A DNA stretch of 64,000 nt from CAZTCJ01 sp964612085 (GTDB lineage: Bacteria; Pseudomonadota; Alphaproteobacteria; JAJFIK01): NCBI GenBank assembly GCA_964612085.1, contig CAZTCJ010000010.1, positions 5,974-69,973 on the forward strand. Reading direction: 5' to 3'. A program made the position numbers and the translations under genes. A model generated the notes under the pieces. The model saw nothing but the letters and a program-made list of their open reading frames with translations. It made no database searches and was not told where the DNA came from. Below, piece after piece: positions 25,110-33,031 of the stretch (its first letter is position 1; each line of letters starts with the position of its first letter).

Positions 25110-26747
25110 ATGAACGCGACCAAATATGATGTGGATCTCGACAAGAACCCGGCCAACTATCAACCGCTGACGCCGCTCGGTTATCTCGTCCGCGCGGCCA
25201 GTGTTTTTCCCGAACGCCCGGCCGTCATTCACGGCAAGACACGCCTCACCTATGGGGCCTTTTACGCCCGCTGCCGGCGGCTGGCCTCGGCCCTGCGCGC
25301 CAACGGGATCGGCAAGGGCGATACCGTCTCGGTTGTCGCGCCCAACATCCCTGCCATGCTGGAGATGCATTACGGCGTGCCCATGACCGGGGCCGTGCTC
25401 AACGCCATCAACTACCGGCTCGATGCGGCCGCCATCGCCTTTATCTTCGACCACGGAGAAACTCGTGCCGTGTTTGTCGACCGGGAATTCTCTCCTCTGG
25501 TGCAGGACGCGCTCAAACAGTGCAAAGCCAAACCGCTCGTGATCGACATCGACGATCCGGAATATTCCGGACCCGGAGAGCGCATCGGCTTGATGGACTA
25601 TGAGGCCTTTATCGGCGCAGGCGACCCGGATCACGAGTGGGTGTGGCCCGATGACGAATGGGACGCCATCGCGCTCAATTACACCTCCGGCACCACCGGC
25701 AATCCGAAAGGCGTCGTCTTCCACCACAGGGGCGCGTATCTGCTCGCCATGGGCAATGTGGTCACCGCCGGCATGCCGCAGCATCCGGTCTATCTGTGGA
25801 CCCTGCCCATGTTCCATTGCAATGGCTGGTGCTTCACCTGGTCCTTGAGCATCCTGGCGGGCACCCATGTCTGCCTGCGCCGGGTGGAAGCCGCACGCAT
25901 TTTCGAAGCCTGCGCGGAGCACAACGTCACCCATCTGTGCGGCGCGCCCATTGTCATGGGCATGCTGATCAATGCCAAGCCCGAGGAACGGCGCGAGTTG
26001 ACGCACCGCATCGCCTTCTTCACCGCCGCTGCCCCGCCGCCCGCCGCCGTGATCGGCGCCATGGAAGCCCAGGGCTTCGATATCACCCATCTGTACGGTC
26101 TGACCGAAACTTATGGCCCCTCGGTCATCAATGCCTGGCAGGAAGAATGGAACGATCTGCCAGCGGACGAACAGGCGCAGATCAAGGCGCGCCAGGGCGT
26201 GCGCTATCCGGTGCTGGAGAACCTGTCGGTGCGCAACCCCGACACCATGGAAGACGTGCCCAAGGACGGTGAGACCATGGGCGAGGTCATGTTTCGCGGC
26301 AATGTGGTCATGAAGGGCTATCTCAAGAACCCGTCGGCAACGCGCGACGCCTTCGCCCATGGCTGGTTCCATTCGGGCGATCTCGGTGTCTGGCATGAGG
26401 ACGGCTATATTCAGCTCAAGGACCGTTCGAAGGATATCATCATTTCCGGCGGCGAGAATATCTCTTCCATTGAGGTGGAAGACACACTCTACCGCCATCC
26501 GGCGGTGCTGGAGGCCGCCGTCGTCGCCAAGTCGGACGACAAATGGGGCGAGACGCCGGTCGCCTGCATCACCCTGAAACCGGGCCAGACGGCCACGGAA
26601 GAAGACATCATCGCCTATTGTCGCGACAATCTCGCCCATTACAAATGTCCGCGCCGGGTCCTTTTCATGGACCTGCCCAAGACCTCGACCGGCAAGGTCC
26701 AGAAATTCCGCCTGCGGGATATGGTGGAAGAGATGTTGAGCAGCTGA
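25110..26747 (+). CDS. AMP-forming acyl-CoA synthetase (DmdB/medium-chain type)
   Basis: 545 residues from the ATG at 25110 with AAGGGGAAA upstream. Adenylation motifs: LNYTSGTTGNPKGV (P-loop), YGLTETYGPS, then GWFHSGDLGVWHEDGYIQLKDR and ISGGENISSIEVE, and the catalytic lysine in TSTGKVQKF. The overall pattern matches medium-chain fatty acyl or 3-methylmercaptopropionyl-CoA ligases. It activates a carboxylic acid to its CoA thioester in the cytoplasm. Substrate remains open. A possible promoter TTGTCA-N18-TATGCC lies near 24998-25027. Confidence 0.92.
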   Translation: MNATKYDVDLDKNPANYQPLTPLGYLVRAASVFPERPAVIHGKTRLTYGAFYARCRRLASALRANGIGKGDTVSVVAPNIPAMLEMHYGVPMTGAVLNAINYRLDAAAIAFIFDHGETRAVFVDREFSPLVQDALKQCKAKPLVIDIDDPEYSGPGERIGLMDYEAFIGAGDPDHEWVWPDDEWDAIALNYTSGTTGNPKGVVFHHRGAYLLAMGNVVTAGMPQHPVYLWTLPMFHCNGWCFTWSLSILAGTHVCLRRVEAARIFEACAEHNVTHLCGAPIVMGMLINAKPEERRELTHRIAFFTAAAPPPAAVIGAMEAQGFDITHLYGLTETYGPSVINAWQEEWNDLPADEQAQIKARQGVRYPVLENLSVRNPDTMEDVPKDGETMGEVMFRGNVVMKGYLKNPSATRDAFAHGWFHSGDLGVWHEDGYIQLKDRSKDIIISGGENISSIEVEDTLYRHPAVLEAAVVAKSDDKWGETPVACITLKPGQTATEEDIIAYCRDNLAHYKCPRRVLFMDLPKTSTGKVQKFRLRDMVEEMLSS

Positions 26748-26753
26748 ACGGCC

Positions 26754-27056
26754 ATGGCCCGCTGGCTCAAGACCATCGGCGAATGGATTTTGCTGGCCGC
26801 CGCCGCGCTGGCCATCGGCATTGGCGCGGCCTGGGCCGAACAGGCCTTCGGGCTGGCGTCATGGGTCGTGCCCTGTCTGTTCCTCACAATCGGAACAGTC
26901 ACCTTCGCCTATGCCGCCTATTGCTTCTGGCAATACCAGAAGGCGCTCTCGGAAGAGGACGAGTGGGGCTGGACAGATCCTGACGATCCGTCGTCAGAAC
27001 AATCAGAAGGAGAGTGCCCTGAGAACGGCGAGAACCGTCAGGATCCGTCACACTGA
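26754..27056 (+). CDS. Small two-helix membrane protein
   Basis: 100 residues. Two transmembrane helices (about residues 10-28 and 36-62) are followed by a strongly acidic cytoplasmic tail rich in Glu, Asp and Ser. It starts six bases after the acyl-CoA synthetase stop and is probably co-transcribed with it. I recognise no family. Confidence 0.6.
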   Translation: MARWLKTIGEWILLAAAALAIGIGAAWAEQAFGLASWVVPCLFLTIGTVTFAYAAYCFWQYQKALSEEDEWGWTDPDDPSSEQSEGECPENGENRQDPSH

Positions 27057-27074
27057 TGGGATAGAGTGCCGCAG

Positions 27075-27248
27075 CTACTGGAGTTGCAGCCGGACGCGTT
27101 CCATCTCTTCCTTAAGTCGGAGCTTTTGTTTCTTGAGGTCGGTGATCTTTAGGGGATCGGCAGCGGGATGCTGGAGTTCTTCGTGAAGGGCCTTGTCGAT
27201 CTTGCGATGTTTCGCGCTCAGTTCAACCAAGTGGGATTCAAGTGCCAT
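27075..27248 (-). CDS. DUF465 (YdcH-like) small protein
   Basis: 57 residues, below the length most gene finders trust. It is preceded by a perfect AAGGAGG six bases before the ATG. It reads MALESHLVELSAKHRKIDKA, continues through a P-A-A-D-P turn and ends in a lysine-rich helix (LKKQKLRLKEEMERVR), the DUF465 antiparallel helical hairpin. Function of the family is unknown. A second DUF465 gene lies 1.3 kb away at 28593, so the window carries two paralogues flanking ubiX. Confidence 0.85.
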   Translation of the reverse strand: MALESHLVELSAKHRKIDKALHEELQHPAADPLKITDLKKQKLRLKEEMERVRLQLQ

Positions 27249-27376
27249 GCTGAACCTCCTTACGGTTTACACATCTATCTAACCATTATCCTGGGGGCTT
27301 GTCAGCGCCTTTCAATCGGCAAAGGTAAAAAAATGTCGTACGGGGACCTGTGGACTAACGAATATCGTTGAGAATC

Positions 27377-27958
27377 ATGAATGAACCGCAAAGATTGATC
27401 GTAGGCATCACCGGCGCATCCGGCGTCATCTATGGCGTGCGGCTCCTGGAAGTCCTGCGGACCCTGGGCGTGGAAGTGCACCTTGTGGTGAGCAAGGCGG
27501 CTGAAATGACGCTCAGCTACGAGACCGACAAGCGGGCCAAGGATCTGGACGCGCTCGTCCATGAGCGCCACGCCATCGGCAATATGGGCGCCTCCATTTC
27601 CTCCGGATCCTTCAAGACCGCGGGCATGGTCATTGCGCCGTGTTCGGTCAAATCCATGTCGGAGATCGCCACAGGGGTGACCACGACATTGATCACACGC
27701 GCCGCCGACGTGGTTTTGAAGGAACGGCGCAAGCTGGTGCTGATGGTCCGGGAAACCCCGTTTCACACCGGTCATCTGCGCACCATGACGGCGCTCTCGG
27801 AAATGGGGGCCGTTATCGCGCCACCTCTGCCCGCTTTTTATGCAAAGCCCCAGACGCTCGGTGATCTGATTGACCATTCGGTGGGCAGAGTGCTCGATCA
27901 GTTCGGCCTCGACATGCCGGACATGCGCCGCTGGAAGGATCCCAGTGCCCCATCCTGA
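27377..27958 (+). CDS. ubiX: UbiX flavin prenyltransferase
   Basis: 193 residues from the ATG at 27377. The FMN-binding GITGASGVIYGVRLLEVL loop, the SSGSFKTAGMVIAPCSVKSM segment and RETPFHTGHLRTM are diagnostic for UbiX/Pad1. It prenylates FMN to make the cofactor of UbiD-type decarboxylases in ubiquinone synthesis. The next gene starts inside its last codons (14-base overlap). COQ9 lies nearby at 30960, but ubiD is not in the window. Confidence 0.95.
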   Translation: MNEPQRLIVGITGASGVIYGVRLLEVLRTLGVEVHLVVSKAAEMTLSYETDKRAKDLDALVHERHAIGNMGASISSGSFKTAGMVIAPCSVKSMSEIATGVTTTLITRAADVVLKERRKLVLMVRETPFHTGHLRTMTALSEMGAVIAPPLPAFYAKPQTLGDLIDHSVGRVLDQFGLDMPDMRRWKDPSAPS

Positions 27959-28502
27959 TACAGAGGATTTCTGGGCCTGGTCGCTCGATGTCTATGGACG
28001 GGTGGGCGTCGCCGATGCCGCTTTGGCGCTCCAGGACGCCCACGGCGCCAATGTGAATGTGGTGCTGGTCTGCTGCTGGTCCGCCGCGATCGGCGCGCCT
28101 GCGTTCGATACCGGGACCTTCGAAGCCATCGAACGGACCCTCCATCCGTTCTCGGACGGCGTGACAAGGCCCTTGCGCGCTGTCCGGCGCGGCCTCAAGC
28201 ACCCGGCCCCGCCGGTCACGGCGGAGATGGCGGCAGACCTGCGCAAACAGGTTCTGGAGGCCGAACTGGGCGCCGAACGCATCGAGCAGACGCTTCTGGA
28301 AGCCGCCATCACAGAGCATCAGGGGCAAGACAACGCCAACCGGCCCGGTCCGGCCCGCGATCCGGCCCCCAACCCGGCCCTTGCAAAGGCACAAGCCCGC
28401 GCCAATCTCGTTCTCTATGCGAGAAAGCTCGAACATGAGAGCGGAAAGCCGCACGATCTTGCTCTGATCGACGCGCTTATTAACGCCGTGTTTGCCTTGT
28501 AA
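27945..28502 (+). CDS. TIGR02444-family protein of unknown function
   Basis: 185 residues from a GTG at 27945 with AAGGAT upstream, overlapping ubiX by 14 bases. The N-terminal half carries the family pattern FWAWSLDVYGRVGVADAALA, LQDAHGANVNVVLVCCW. The C-terminal half has alanine-rich helices. It has no signal peptide, transmembrane helix or known catalytic motif. Translational coupling to ubiX suggests a link to quinone or flavin metabolism but does not prove it. Confidence 0.82.
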   Translation: MPHPDTEDFWAWSLDVYGRVGVADAALALQDAHGANVNVVLVCCWSAAIGAPAFDTGTFEAIERTLHPFSDGVTRPLRAVRRGLKHPAPPVTAEMAADLRKQVLEAELGAERIEQTLLEAAITEHQGQDNANRPGPARDPAPNPALAKAQARANLVLYARKLEHESGKPHDLALIDALINAVFAL

Positions 28503-28592
28503 TCTTAAGATCGGAGAGGCTTGCCGTTTTGAACCCTTTACGGTACCCCACTGACTAGACGTCATTTTCGTAAGTTTCGGGTGCAACAGTCC

Positions 28593-28799
28593 ATGATCTT
28601 CGACGAAGACAAAGGAATGCGCGATCGGCTTTTTGGCCTGCGCGAGGAACATCGGGATCTCGACGTGGCGATTGCCAGCTTGGCGGGCCGTCCGGCTCAG
28701 GACCAACTTCAGGTTCAGCGCCTCAAGAAGCGCAAGCTTTTTTTGCGCGATGAGATTGCGCGGATCGAAGACGAGCTTTATCCCGACATCATTGCCTGA
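28593..28799 (+). CDS. DUF465 (YdcH-like) small protein
   Basis: 68 residues from the ATG at 28593 (or 72 from a GTG at 28581; neither has a strong ribosome site). The family helical hairpin is visible: LREEHRDLDVAIASLAGRP, then LQRLKKRKLFLRDEIARIE-type sequence. It precedes purEK, an arrangement common in Alphaproteobacteria. It differs from the paralogue at 27075 by a longer acidic C-terminus. Confidence 0.85.
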   Translation: MIFDEDKGMRDRLFGLREEHRDLDVAIASLAGRPAQDQLQVQRLKKRKLFLRDEIARIEDELYPDIIA

Positions 28800-28844
28800 C
28801 AGAGGGGCCTTGACCCCATCTGTCCCCTAAAACGCGCCCTGTCA

Positions 28845-28876
28845 CGTCCTCACACTGTGCTGTGATGACGCTTTTT
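28845..28876 (+). terminator. Intrinsic terminator between DUF465 and purE
   Basis: The stem pairs CGTC-c-TCACA with TGTGA-t-GACG around a six-base loop and ends in CTTTTT. It lies 46 bases after the DUF465 stop and 82 before the purE start. It could be a simple terminator or act as an attenuator if the purE promoter lies upstream of it. Confidence 0.7.
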
Positions 28877-28957
28877 GTGCTTTCCCGGACGGATCAGCCC
28901 TGTTCTGACCCCGTTACACCTCCTAAAGTCTCTTTTTTGCCCGCCGGAACTGAATTC

Positions 28958-29545
28958 ATGAGTAAAAGCAAAGCCGAGGTCGCGGTGATCATGGGCAGTC
29001 AGTCGGATTGGCCGACCATGGGTCATGCGGTGGACATGCTTGAGGCTCTCGGTGTCGCCGCCGAGGCGCGAATCGTCTCCGCCCACCGCACGCCGGACCG
29101 GCTGGTTGAATTCGCCCGGTCCGCCAAGGCGCAAGGCATCAAGGTGATCATCGCGGGCGCGGGCGGCGCGGCCCATCTGCCGGGCATGGTGGCGGCCATG
29201 ACGCCGCTGCCAGTGCTGGGCGTGCCGGTCCAATCGAAAGCTCTGAACGGACTCGACAGCCTGTTGTCCATTGTCCAGATGCCGGGCGGCGTGCCCGTGG
29301 GCACCCTGGCCATCGGCACCTCGGGCGCGAAGAACGCGGGACTGCTGGCGGCCTCGATCCTGGCGCTGGGGGATGCAGCGCTGGCCAGACGGCTCGATGC
29401 ATGGCGCGCGGCCCAGACCGGGGCCGTCGCGGAAAGCCCTGTGGACGAGGCCAAGAAACCGGCCGTCAAAAAGAAAGCTGCGGCGAAAAAGAAGACGTCC
29501 CCGAAGTCGAAGACGAAAACAAAGACGAGGCGGCGGGCGGCATGA
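28958..29545 (+). CDS. purE: PurE, N5-carboxyaminoimidazole ribonucleotide mutase
   Basis: 195 residues from the ATG at 28958. Class I PurE motifs: VIMGSQSDWPTM, ARIVSAHRTPDR, IAGAGGAAHLPGM, LGVPV and IVQMPGGVPVGTLAIG. It moves the carboxylate of N5-CAIR to carbon 4 in purine synthesis. The enzyme core ends near residue 155. An added tail (about 160-195) is made of Lys, Ala, Pro and Thr with runs of KKK and ends RRRAA. Such a histone-like tail is unusual for PurE. The stop overlaps the purK start (ATGA). Confidence 0.95.
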   Translation: MSKSKAEVAVIMGSQSDWPTMGHAVDMLEALGVAAEARIVSAHRTPDRLVEFARSAKAQGIKVIIAGAGGAAHLPGMVAAMTPLPVLGVPVQSKALNGLDSLLSIVQMPGGVPVGTLAIGTSGAKNAGLLAASILALGDAALARRLDAWRAAQTGAVAESPVDEAKKPAVKKKAAAKKKTSPKSKTKTKTRRRAA

Positions 29546-30648
29546 CGGCATCGAAGATCAGTCCGCCCCTCGCGCCCGGCGCCACCATCGGCATTCTGGG
29601 CGGCGGTCAGCTCGGCCGCCTGCTGGCGCTTGAAGCCGCCCGGGTGGGCCTGGAAACCCATGTCTACTGCCCGGAAGACAACGCGCCGGCCACACGTCCG
29701 GCAACCGTTTCGACGCAAGCGGACTATGACGATGAAGCGGCGCTGACCGCCTTCGCCGGCAGTGTCGACGCCATCACCTATGAGTTCGAGAACGTGCCCG
29801 TCGATACGGTCGCTTTCCTGGCCGAGCGCATGACGGTCCGGCCCGGTCCCCGCGCCCTCAGGGTGGCCCAGGACCGGCTGCAGGAAAAAACCTTCCTGAA
29901 CGGCATCGGCATCGCCACCGCAGGCTTCGCGCCCGTGGGCAATGGGGCGGATCTGGTGGGCGCCATCCAGAAGCTCGGCACGCCCAGCATCCTCAAGACC
30001 CGCCGCTTCGGATACGACGGCAAAGGGCAAATGAAACTCAAGTCCGGCTCCGACCGGGAAGCCGCCTGGGACGCCGTCGGCCGGGCGCCGTCCATTCTGG
30101 AGCAGTTCGTGCCGTTCCGGCGGGAGCTTTCCGTTATCGCCGCGCGCAGCGCCGATGGCGATGTCGCCTGTTACGACGTGGCGGAAAACGAGCACCGCGA
30201 TCACGTACTGGCCCGTTCGCTGGTGCCTGCCAGCATGGACGAAGCCCAGGCCCGCAAGGCGCGCGGCATGGCGGCGCAAATCGTGACGGCGCTCGATTAT
30301 GTGGGCGTTATGGGCGTGGAGATGTTCGAGCAGGCCGACGGCACGCTTCTGGTCAATGAGGTTTCCCCGCGCGTCCACAATTCCGGCCACTGGACGCTGG
30401 ATGCCTGCGTGGTCAACCAGTTCCAGCAGCATATCCGTGCGGTCGCCGGCTGGCCCCTCGGCCCCACCACCCGGTTCGCCGATGCGGTGATGGAAAACCT
30501 GCTGGGGGACGCGGTCCATGACTGGGCCGCCATTCTCGCCCGGCCCGACACCGCTCTGACCCTCTACGGCAAGACCTCGGTGCGGCCCGGCCGTAAAATG
30601 GGGCACGCGACACGGCTGTTTCCCCTTAACAGCCGCCCGAATATGTAG
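29542..30648 (+). CDS. purK: PurK, N5-carboxyaminoimidazole ribonucleotide synthase
   Basis: 368 residues of the ATP-grasp superfamily. It has the N-terminal IGILGGGQLGRLLALEAARVG, ITYEFENVPVDT, LKTRRFGYDGKGQ (ATP-binding lysine) and LLVNEVSPRVHNSGHWTLDA. It carboxylates AIR using ATP and bicarbonate and passes N5-CAIR to PurE. The start overlaps the purE stop by four bases, so the two are coupled. Confidence 0.96.
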   Translation: MTASKISPPLAPGATIGILGGGQLGRLLALEAARVGLETHVYCPEDNAPATRPATVSTQADYDDEAALTAFAGSVDAITYEFENVPVDTVAFLAERMTVRPGPRALRVAQDRLQEKTFLNGIGIATAGFAPVGNGADLVGAIQKLGTPSILKTRRFGYDGKGQMKLKSGSDREAAWDAVGRAPSILEQFVPFRRELSVIAARSADGDVACYDVAENEHRDHVLARSLVPASMDEAQARKARGMAAQIVTALDYVGVMGVEMFEQADGTLLVNEVSPRVHNSGHWTLDACVVNQFQQHIRAVAGWPLGPTTRFADAVMENLLGDAVHDWAAILARPDTALTLYGKTSVRPGRKMGHATRLFPLNSRPNM

Positions 30649-30774
30649 TTATTTGTTCGACTTCAACGGGTGCTTAAAAGAGACACCGGTTGGGCATGGC
30701 CCCAGAACCGGCTAAAAAGGCACACATGCTTCGTTATCCAGCGCTTATGCGCTTTAAGGGTCAGGGCAAATATC

Positions 30775-30951
30775 ATGTTGAGTAAGCCGCTGCTGACCGT
30801 TCACGAAACGGCCGAGCAGCTCAAAGTCAAGGAAAGTACGATCCGGACCTGGATCCGCGAGAAGAAATTGCGCGCCATCAAGTTCGGGCGCGAATGGCGC
30901 ATCGCGGTCAAGGACCTGGAGGCTTTCCTCAACGAACACGCCAACATGTAG
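30775..30951 (+). CDS. Excisionase-type helix-turn-helix DNA-binding protein
   Basis: 58 residues. Nearly the whole protein is a MerR-like/excisionase HTH_17 domain: LTVHETAEQLKVKESTIRTW, IREKKLRAIKFGREWRI and a last helix LEAFLNEH. Such proteins serve as phage excisionases or small regulators. No integrase, phage gene or attachment site is near, so a stand-alone regulator is likelier. It converges on coq9 nine bases away and follows purK by 126 bases. Confidence 0.85.
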   Translation: MLSKPLLTVHETAEQLKVKESTIRTWIREKKLRAIKFGREWRIAVKDLEAFLNEHANM

Positions 30952-30959
30952 ACAGCGAT

Positions 30960-31640
30960 TCAGCGCCGGGGCCGCGGCCCCGGATAGCGCAGGCCCGCCA
31001 GCACGCCCAAAGGCGAGGGCATGCGGGAAAAGCCGTCGCGCGCCTTCGCCTTGACCTTCTCGAAGCTCATGACGTTTTCGATCCGCCGGTCGAGAAAGGC
31101 CCAGGTCTCCGCATGATCGGGGGTGGTGTCGTCGAACCACACCAGCACGGTCGAGGAATAGACCAGGCTCAGGGTCGCCCGCTTCGTGTAGTAGTTGAAA
31201 TCCGTGGACGTATCGCCGATGGCCCGCCAGATCCGGTCCGCCGTGCGCGCCACATGGGCCATGCCGTCGGGCGCGTGCATAGGCAGCGCCAGGAACTGCA
31301 TGGCCTTGTGGGCCGCCTGTTTATGGTCCGCCATGGCCTCGATCCGGGCGCGGACCGCCACGGTCACTTTTTCGCGGATCCGCATGGCATCGAGATCGAG
31401 GGCCGCGAGCGCCTCTTCCATGCGGGCATCGCAGCGCTCCGTATAAAGATCGATGAGATCGATGACGCCGCGCGGGAAAGCGCGCAACTGCGTCGGCCTG
31501 TCATAGCCTGCGTCACTGGCCGCGCGGCGCAAGGTGGGCACGCTCCAACCCTCGAACGGGGCCAGCTCCAGGGCCGCATCCAGAATTGCCTGCCGGGCCT
31601 TATCGAGATCATGATCTGTAGACGGCGCATCAGCGGCCAT
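30960..31640 (-). CDS. COQ9-family protein
   Basis: 226 residues. The TetR-like N-terminal helices (ILDAALELAPFEGWSVPTLR, then GYDRPTQLRAFPRGVIDLI) and the COQ9 domain with ADRIWRAIGDTSTDFNYYTKRA match the COQ9/RpsU-divergent family. Eukaryotic COQ9 binds lipid and supports the hydroxylase COQ7; the bacterial protein is thought to act in ubiquinone synthesis. The start overlaps the def stop by one base. rpsU lies one gene beyond, the neighbourhood after which part of the family is named. Confidence 0.9.
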   Translation of the reverse strand: MAADAPSTDHDLDKARQAILDAALELAPFEGWSVPTLRRAASDAGYDRPTQLRAFPRGVIDLIDLYTERCDARMEEALAALDLDAMRIREKVTVAVRARIEAMADHKQAAHKAMQFLALPMHAPDGMAHVARTADRIWRAIGDTSTDFNYYTKRATLSLVYSSTVLVWFDDTTPDHAETWAFLDRRIENVMSFEKVKAKARDGFSRMPSPLGVLAGLRYPGPRPRR

Positions 31641-32188
31641 TACGCATCTCCCTTACCGGTCGGCTTCATATGATGGACCCATTCGCTTTCGAATGTGAGT
31701 GTGTCGAAGTCCCGCATGCGATCGAGATAGAGCACCCCGTCGAGATGATCCACTTCGTGCTGCACCACGCGGGCATGAAAGCCCGAGGCCTCCCGCTCGA
31801 TGGGCTTGCCATCCGGGCCCATGCCCGCATAGCGGATATGGGTATGGCGCGGCACCTTGCCTCTGAGCCCGGGGATCGACAGGCAGCCCTCCCAGTCCTC
31901 TTCCATCCGGTCGGACAGGATCTCGATCTCCGGATTGATGAGCACGGTCAGGGGCGCCGTGGCGAGGCCGTCGTCCGTGTCGCTCCGCTCGCCTGGCGCG
32001 TGAAAGACGATGATCCGCTTGGACTGGTAGATCTGCGGTCCGGCCAGGCCCGCGCCATCGGCATCGGCCATGGTCGCGACCATGGCGGCCGCGAGCTGCT
32101 GGATCTCGGGCGCCGCCGGGTCGGCGACCGCCTCGGCCTTGCGCCGCAGCACCGGATGGCCCATACGGGCAATCTTCAACAGAGTCAT
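31640..32188 (-). CDS. def: Peptide deformylase
   Basis: 182 residues from the ATG at 32188. The three metal-site motifs are present: GAGLAGPQ (motif 1, with Gly in place of the common Ala), EGCLS (motif 2) and QHEVDHLDG (motif 3), supplying Cys and two His ligands. The enzyme removes the formyl group from nascent chains. Classical def-fmt pairs are common, but this copy is coupled to coq9 with no fmt in the window, so it may be a second or variant deformylase. Confidence 0.92.
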   Translation of the reverse strand: MTLLKIARMGHPVLRRKAEAVADPAAPEIQQLAAAMVATMADADGAGLAGPQIYQSKRIIVFHAPGERSDTDDGLATAPLTVLINPEIEILSDRMEEDWEGCLSIPGLRGKVPRHTHIRYAGMGPDGKPIEREASGFHARVVQHEVDHLDGVLYLDRMRDFDTLTFESEWVHHMKPTGKGDA

Positions 32189-32245
32189 GGCGCTCCCTCT
32201 TGGTTTTACGTCCACCCTTACAAGGGGTTTTGGCCCGCGCCGCCT

Positions 32246-32325
32246 GCTAGTGGTTCGATTCCAACATTTGCACCCCAAGCGCCGCACGCTCGCAAGCAAA
32301 TGTTGGAATCAAAAGAACCACTAGC
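32246..32325. repeat. Inverted repeat 1 of a tandem pair between def and rpsU
   Basis: Arms 32246-32271 and 32296-32325 pair with one small bulge: both ends read GCTAG/CTAGC and the inner arms contain ATTCCAACATTTGC and GCAAATGTTGGAAT. A 24-base loop separates them. It lies in the 460-base def-rpsU gap, which holds no gene. Confidence 0.8.
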
Positions 32326-32337
32326 AAAGTATTGTTT

Positions 32338-32416
32338 CTAGTGGAGCTTTTGAATTTGACATTTGAGAACGAAGCCGACTGCAACCGGGACTCAAATGTC
32401 AAATTCTCTCCCCTAG
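32338..32416. repeat. Inverted repeat 2 of the tandem pair
   Basis: Arms 32338-32367 and 32391-32416 again begin and end in CTAG and contain GAATTTGACATTTGAG against CTCAAATGTCAAATTC, a perfect 16-base stem. The layout mirrors repeat 1 (CTAGTGG, then a ...CATTTG arm), so the two are related units of one repeat family. Confidence 0.8.
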
Positions 32417-32463
32417 TACAACCTAAACCTGGACAACGGGGGCTTTTTAGGGTATTTCTATTC

Positions 32464-32493
32464 AACCCGAAGTGCCGAGAGGTCCTTCGGGTT
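32464..32493 (+). other. Hairpin in the rpsU leader
   Basis: AACCCGAAG (32464-32472) pairs perfectly with CTTCGGGTT (32485-32493) around a 12-base loop, and is followed by TTGCGTCTTT-type sequence. It is 155 bases before rpsU. It could be a weak terminator, an attenuator or a leader structure. Confidence 0.45.
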
Positions 32494-32648
32494 TGCGTCT
32501 TTGCGGCCCATGATGCGGATCAAGGCTTGAACCGGGTCTTCCGGTGAGAACCGCCAAAGGGCCATTCGACGGGATTACCTGTGGCGCGTAAGCCGCTGGT
32601 CCGCAAGACCGGCGCGCACAGCCACCGCCATTGACGACTGGAGGACAC

Positions 32649-32858
32649 GTGCAGATTTTCGTTCGCGATAACAATGTCGATCAAGCGCTTCGCGCGCTTA
32701 AAAAGAAGATGCAGCGTGAAGGCATCTTCCGGGAAATGAAGCTTCGCAACTACTACGAAAAACCCTCTGAAAAGCGCGCGCGCGAAAAGGCGGAAGCGAT
32801 CCGCCGGGCTCGCAAGCTGGCGCGCAAGCGGGCACAGCGCGAAGGCCTTTTGCGCTAA
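32649..32858 (+). CDS. rpsU: 30S ribosomal protein bS21
   Basis: 69 residues from a GTG at 32649 with GGAGG four bases before it. The sequence QIFVRDNNVDQALRALKKKM and the basic helices QREGIFREMKLRNYYEKPSE are typical S21, ending in an Arg/Lys-rich tail. It helps mRNA 3'-end base pairing on the small subunit. The leader region holds two large inverted repeats and a hairpin, suggesting post-transcriptional control. Downstream, a CCGGACCC/GGGTCCGG hairpin (32896-32929) lacks a T-run. Confidence 0.95.
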   Translation: MQIFVRDNNVDQALRALKKKMQREGIFREMKLRNYYEKPSEKRAREKAEAIRRARKLARKRAQREGLLR

Positions 32859-33031
32859 CGCTTCCCGCACTTCTCGACAGAACGATCCGATGCCGCCGGA
32901 CCCCTGTGCCAGTCAAGGCGCGGGTCCGGTTCCGTCGGAGCGCAGGCGGGCAAGATTCGTTTGCCGCGAAGCGCCCCCGGCACCATTTCCCTAAAATTCA
33001 AATCAAAAGCGCTGGCCCCGGATAATACGCA

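Noticed and set aside
24960..26639. A 559-residue open frame antisense to the acyl-CoA synthetase
   Set aside because: It is the complement of a strongly conserved enzyme in GC-rich DNA, where antisense frames stay open by codon bias. It has no recognisable domain and no ribosome site.
32251..32262. GGTTCGATTCC, which looks like a tRNA T-loop
   Set aside because: It is part of one arm of the inverted repeat; no acceptor stem, anticodon arm or D-arm surrounds it.
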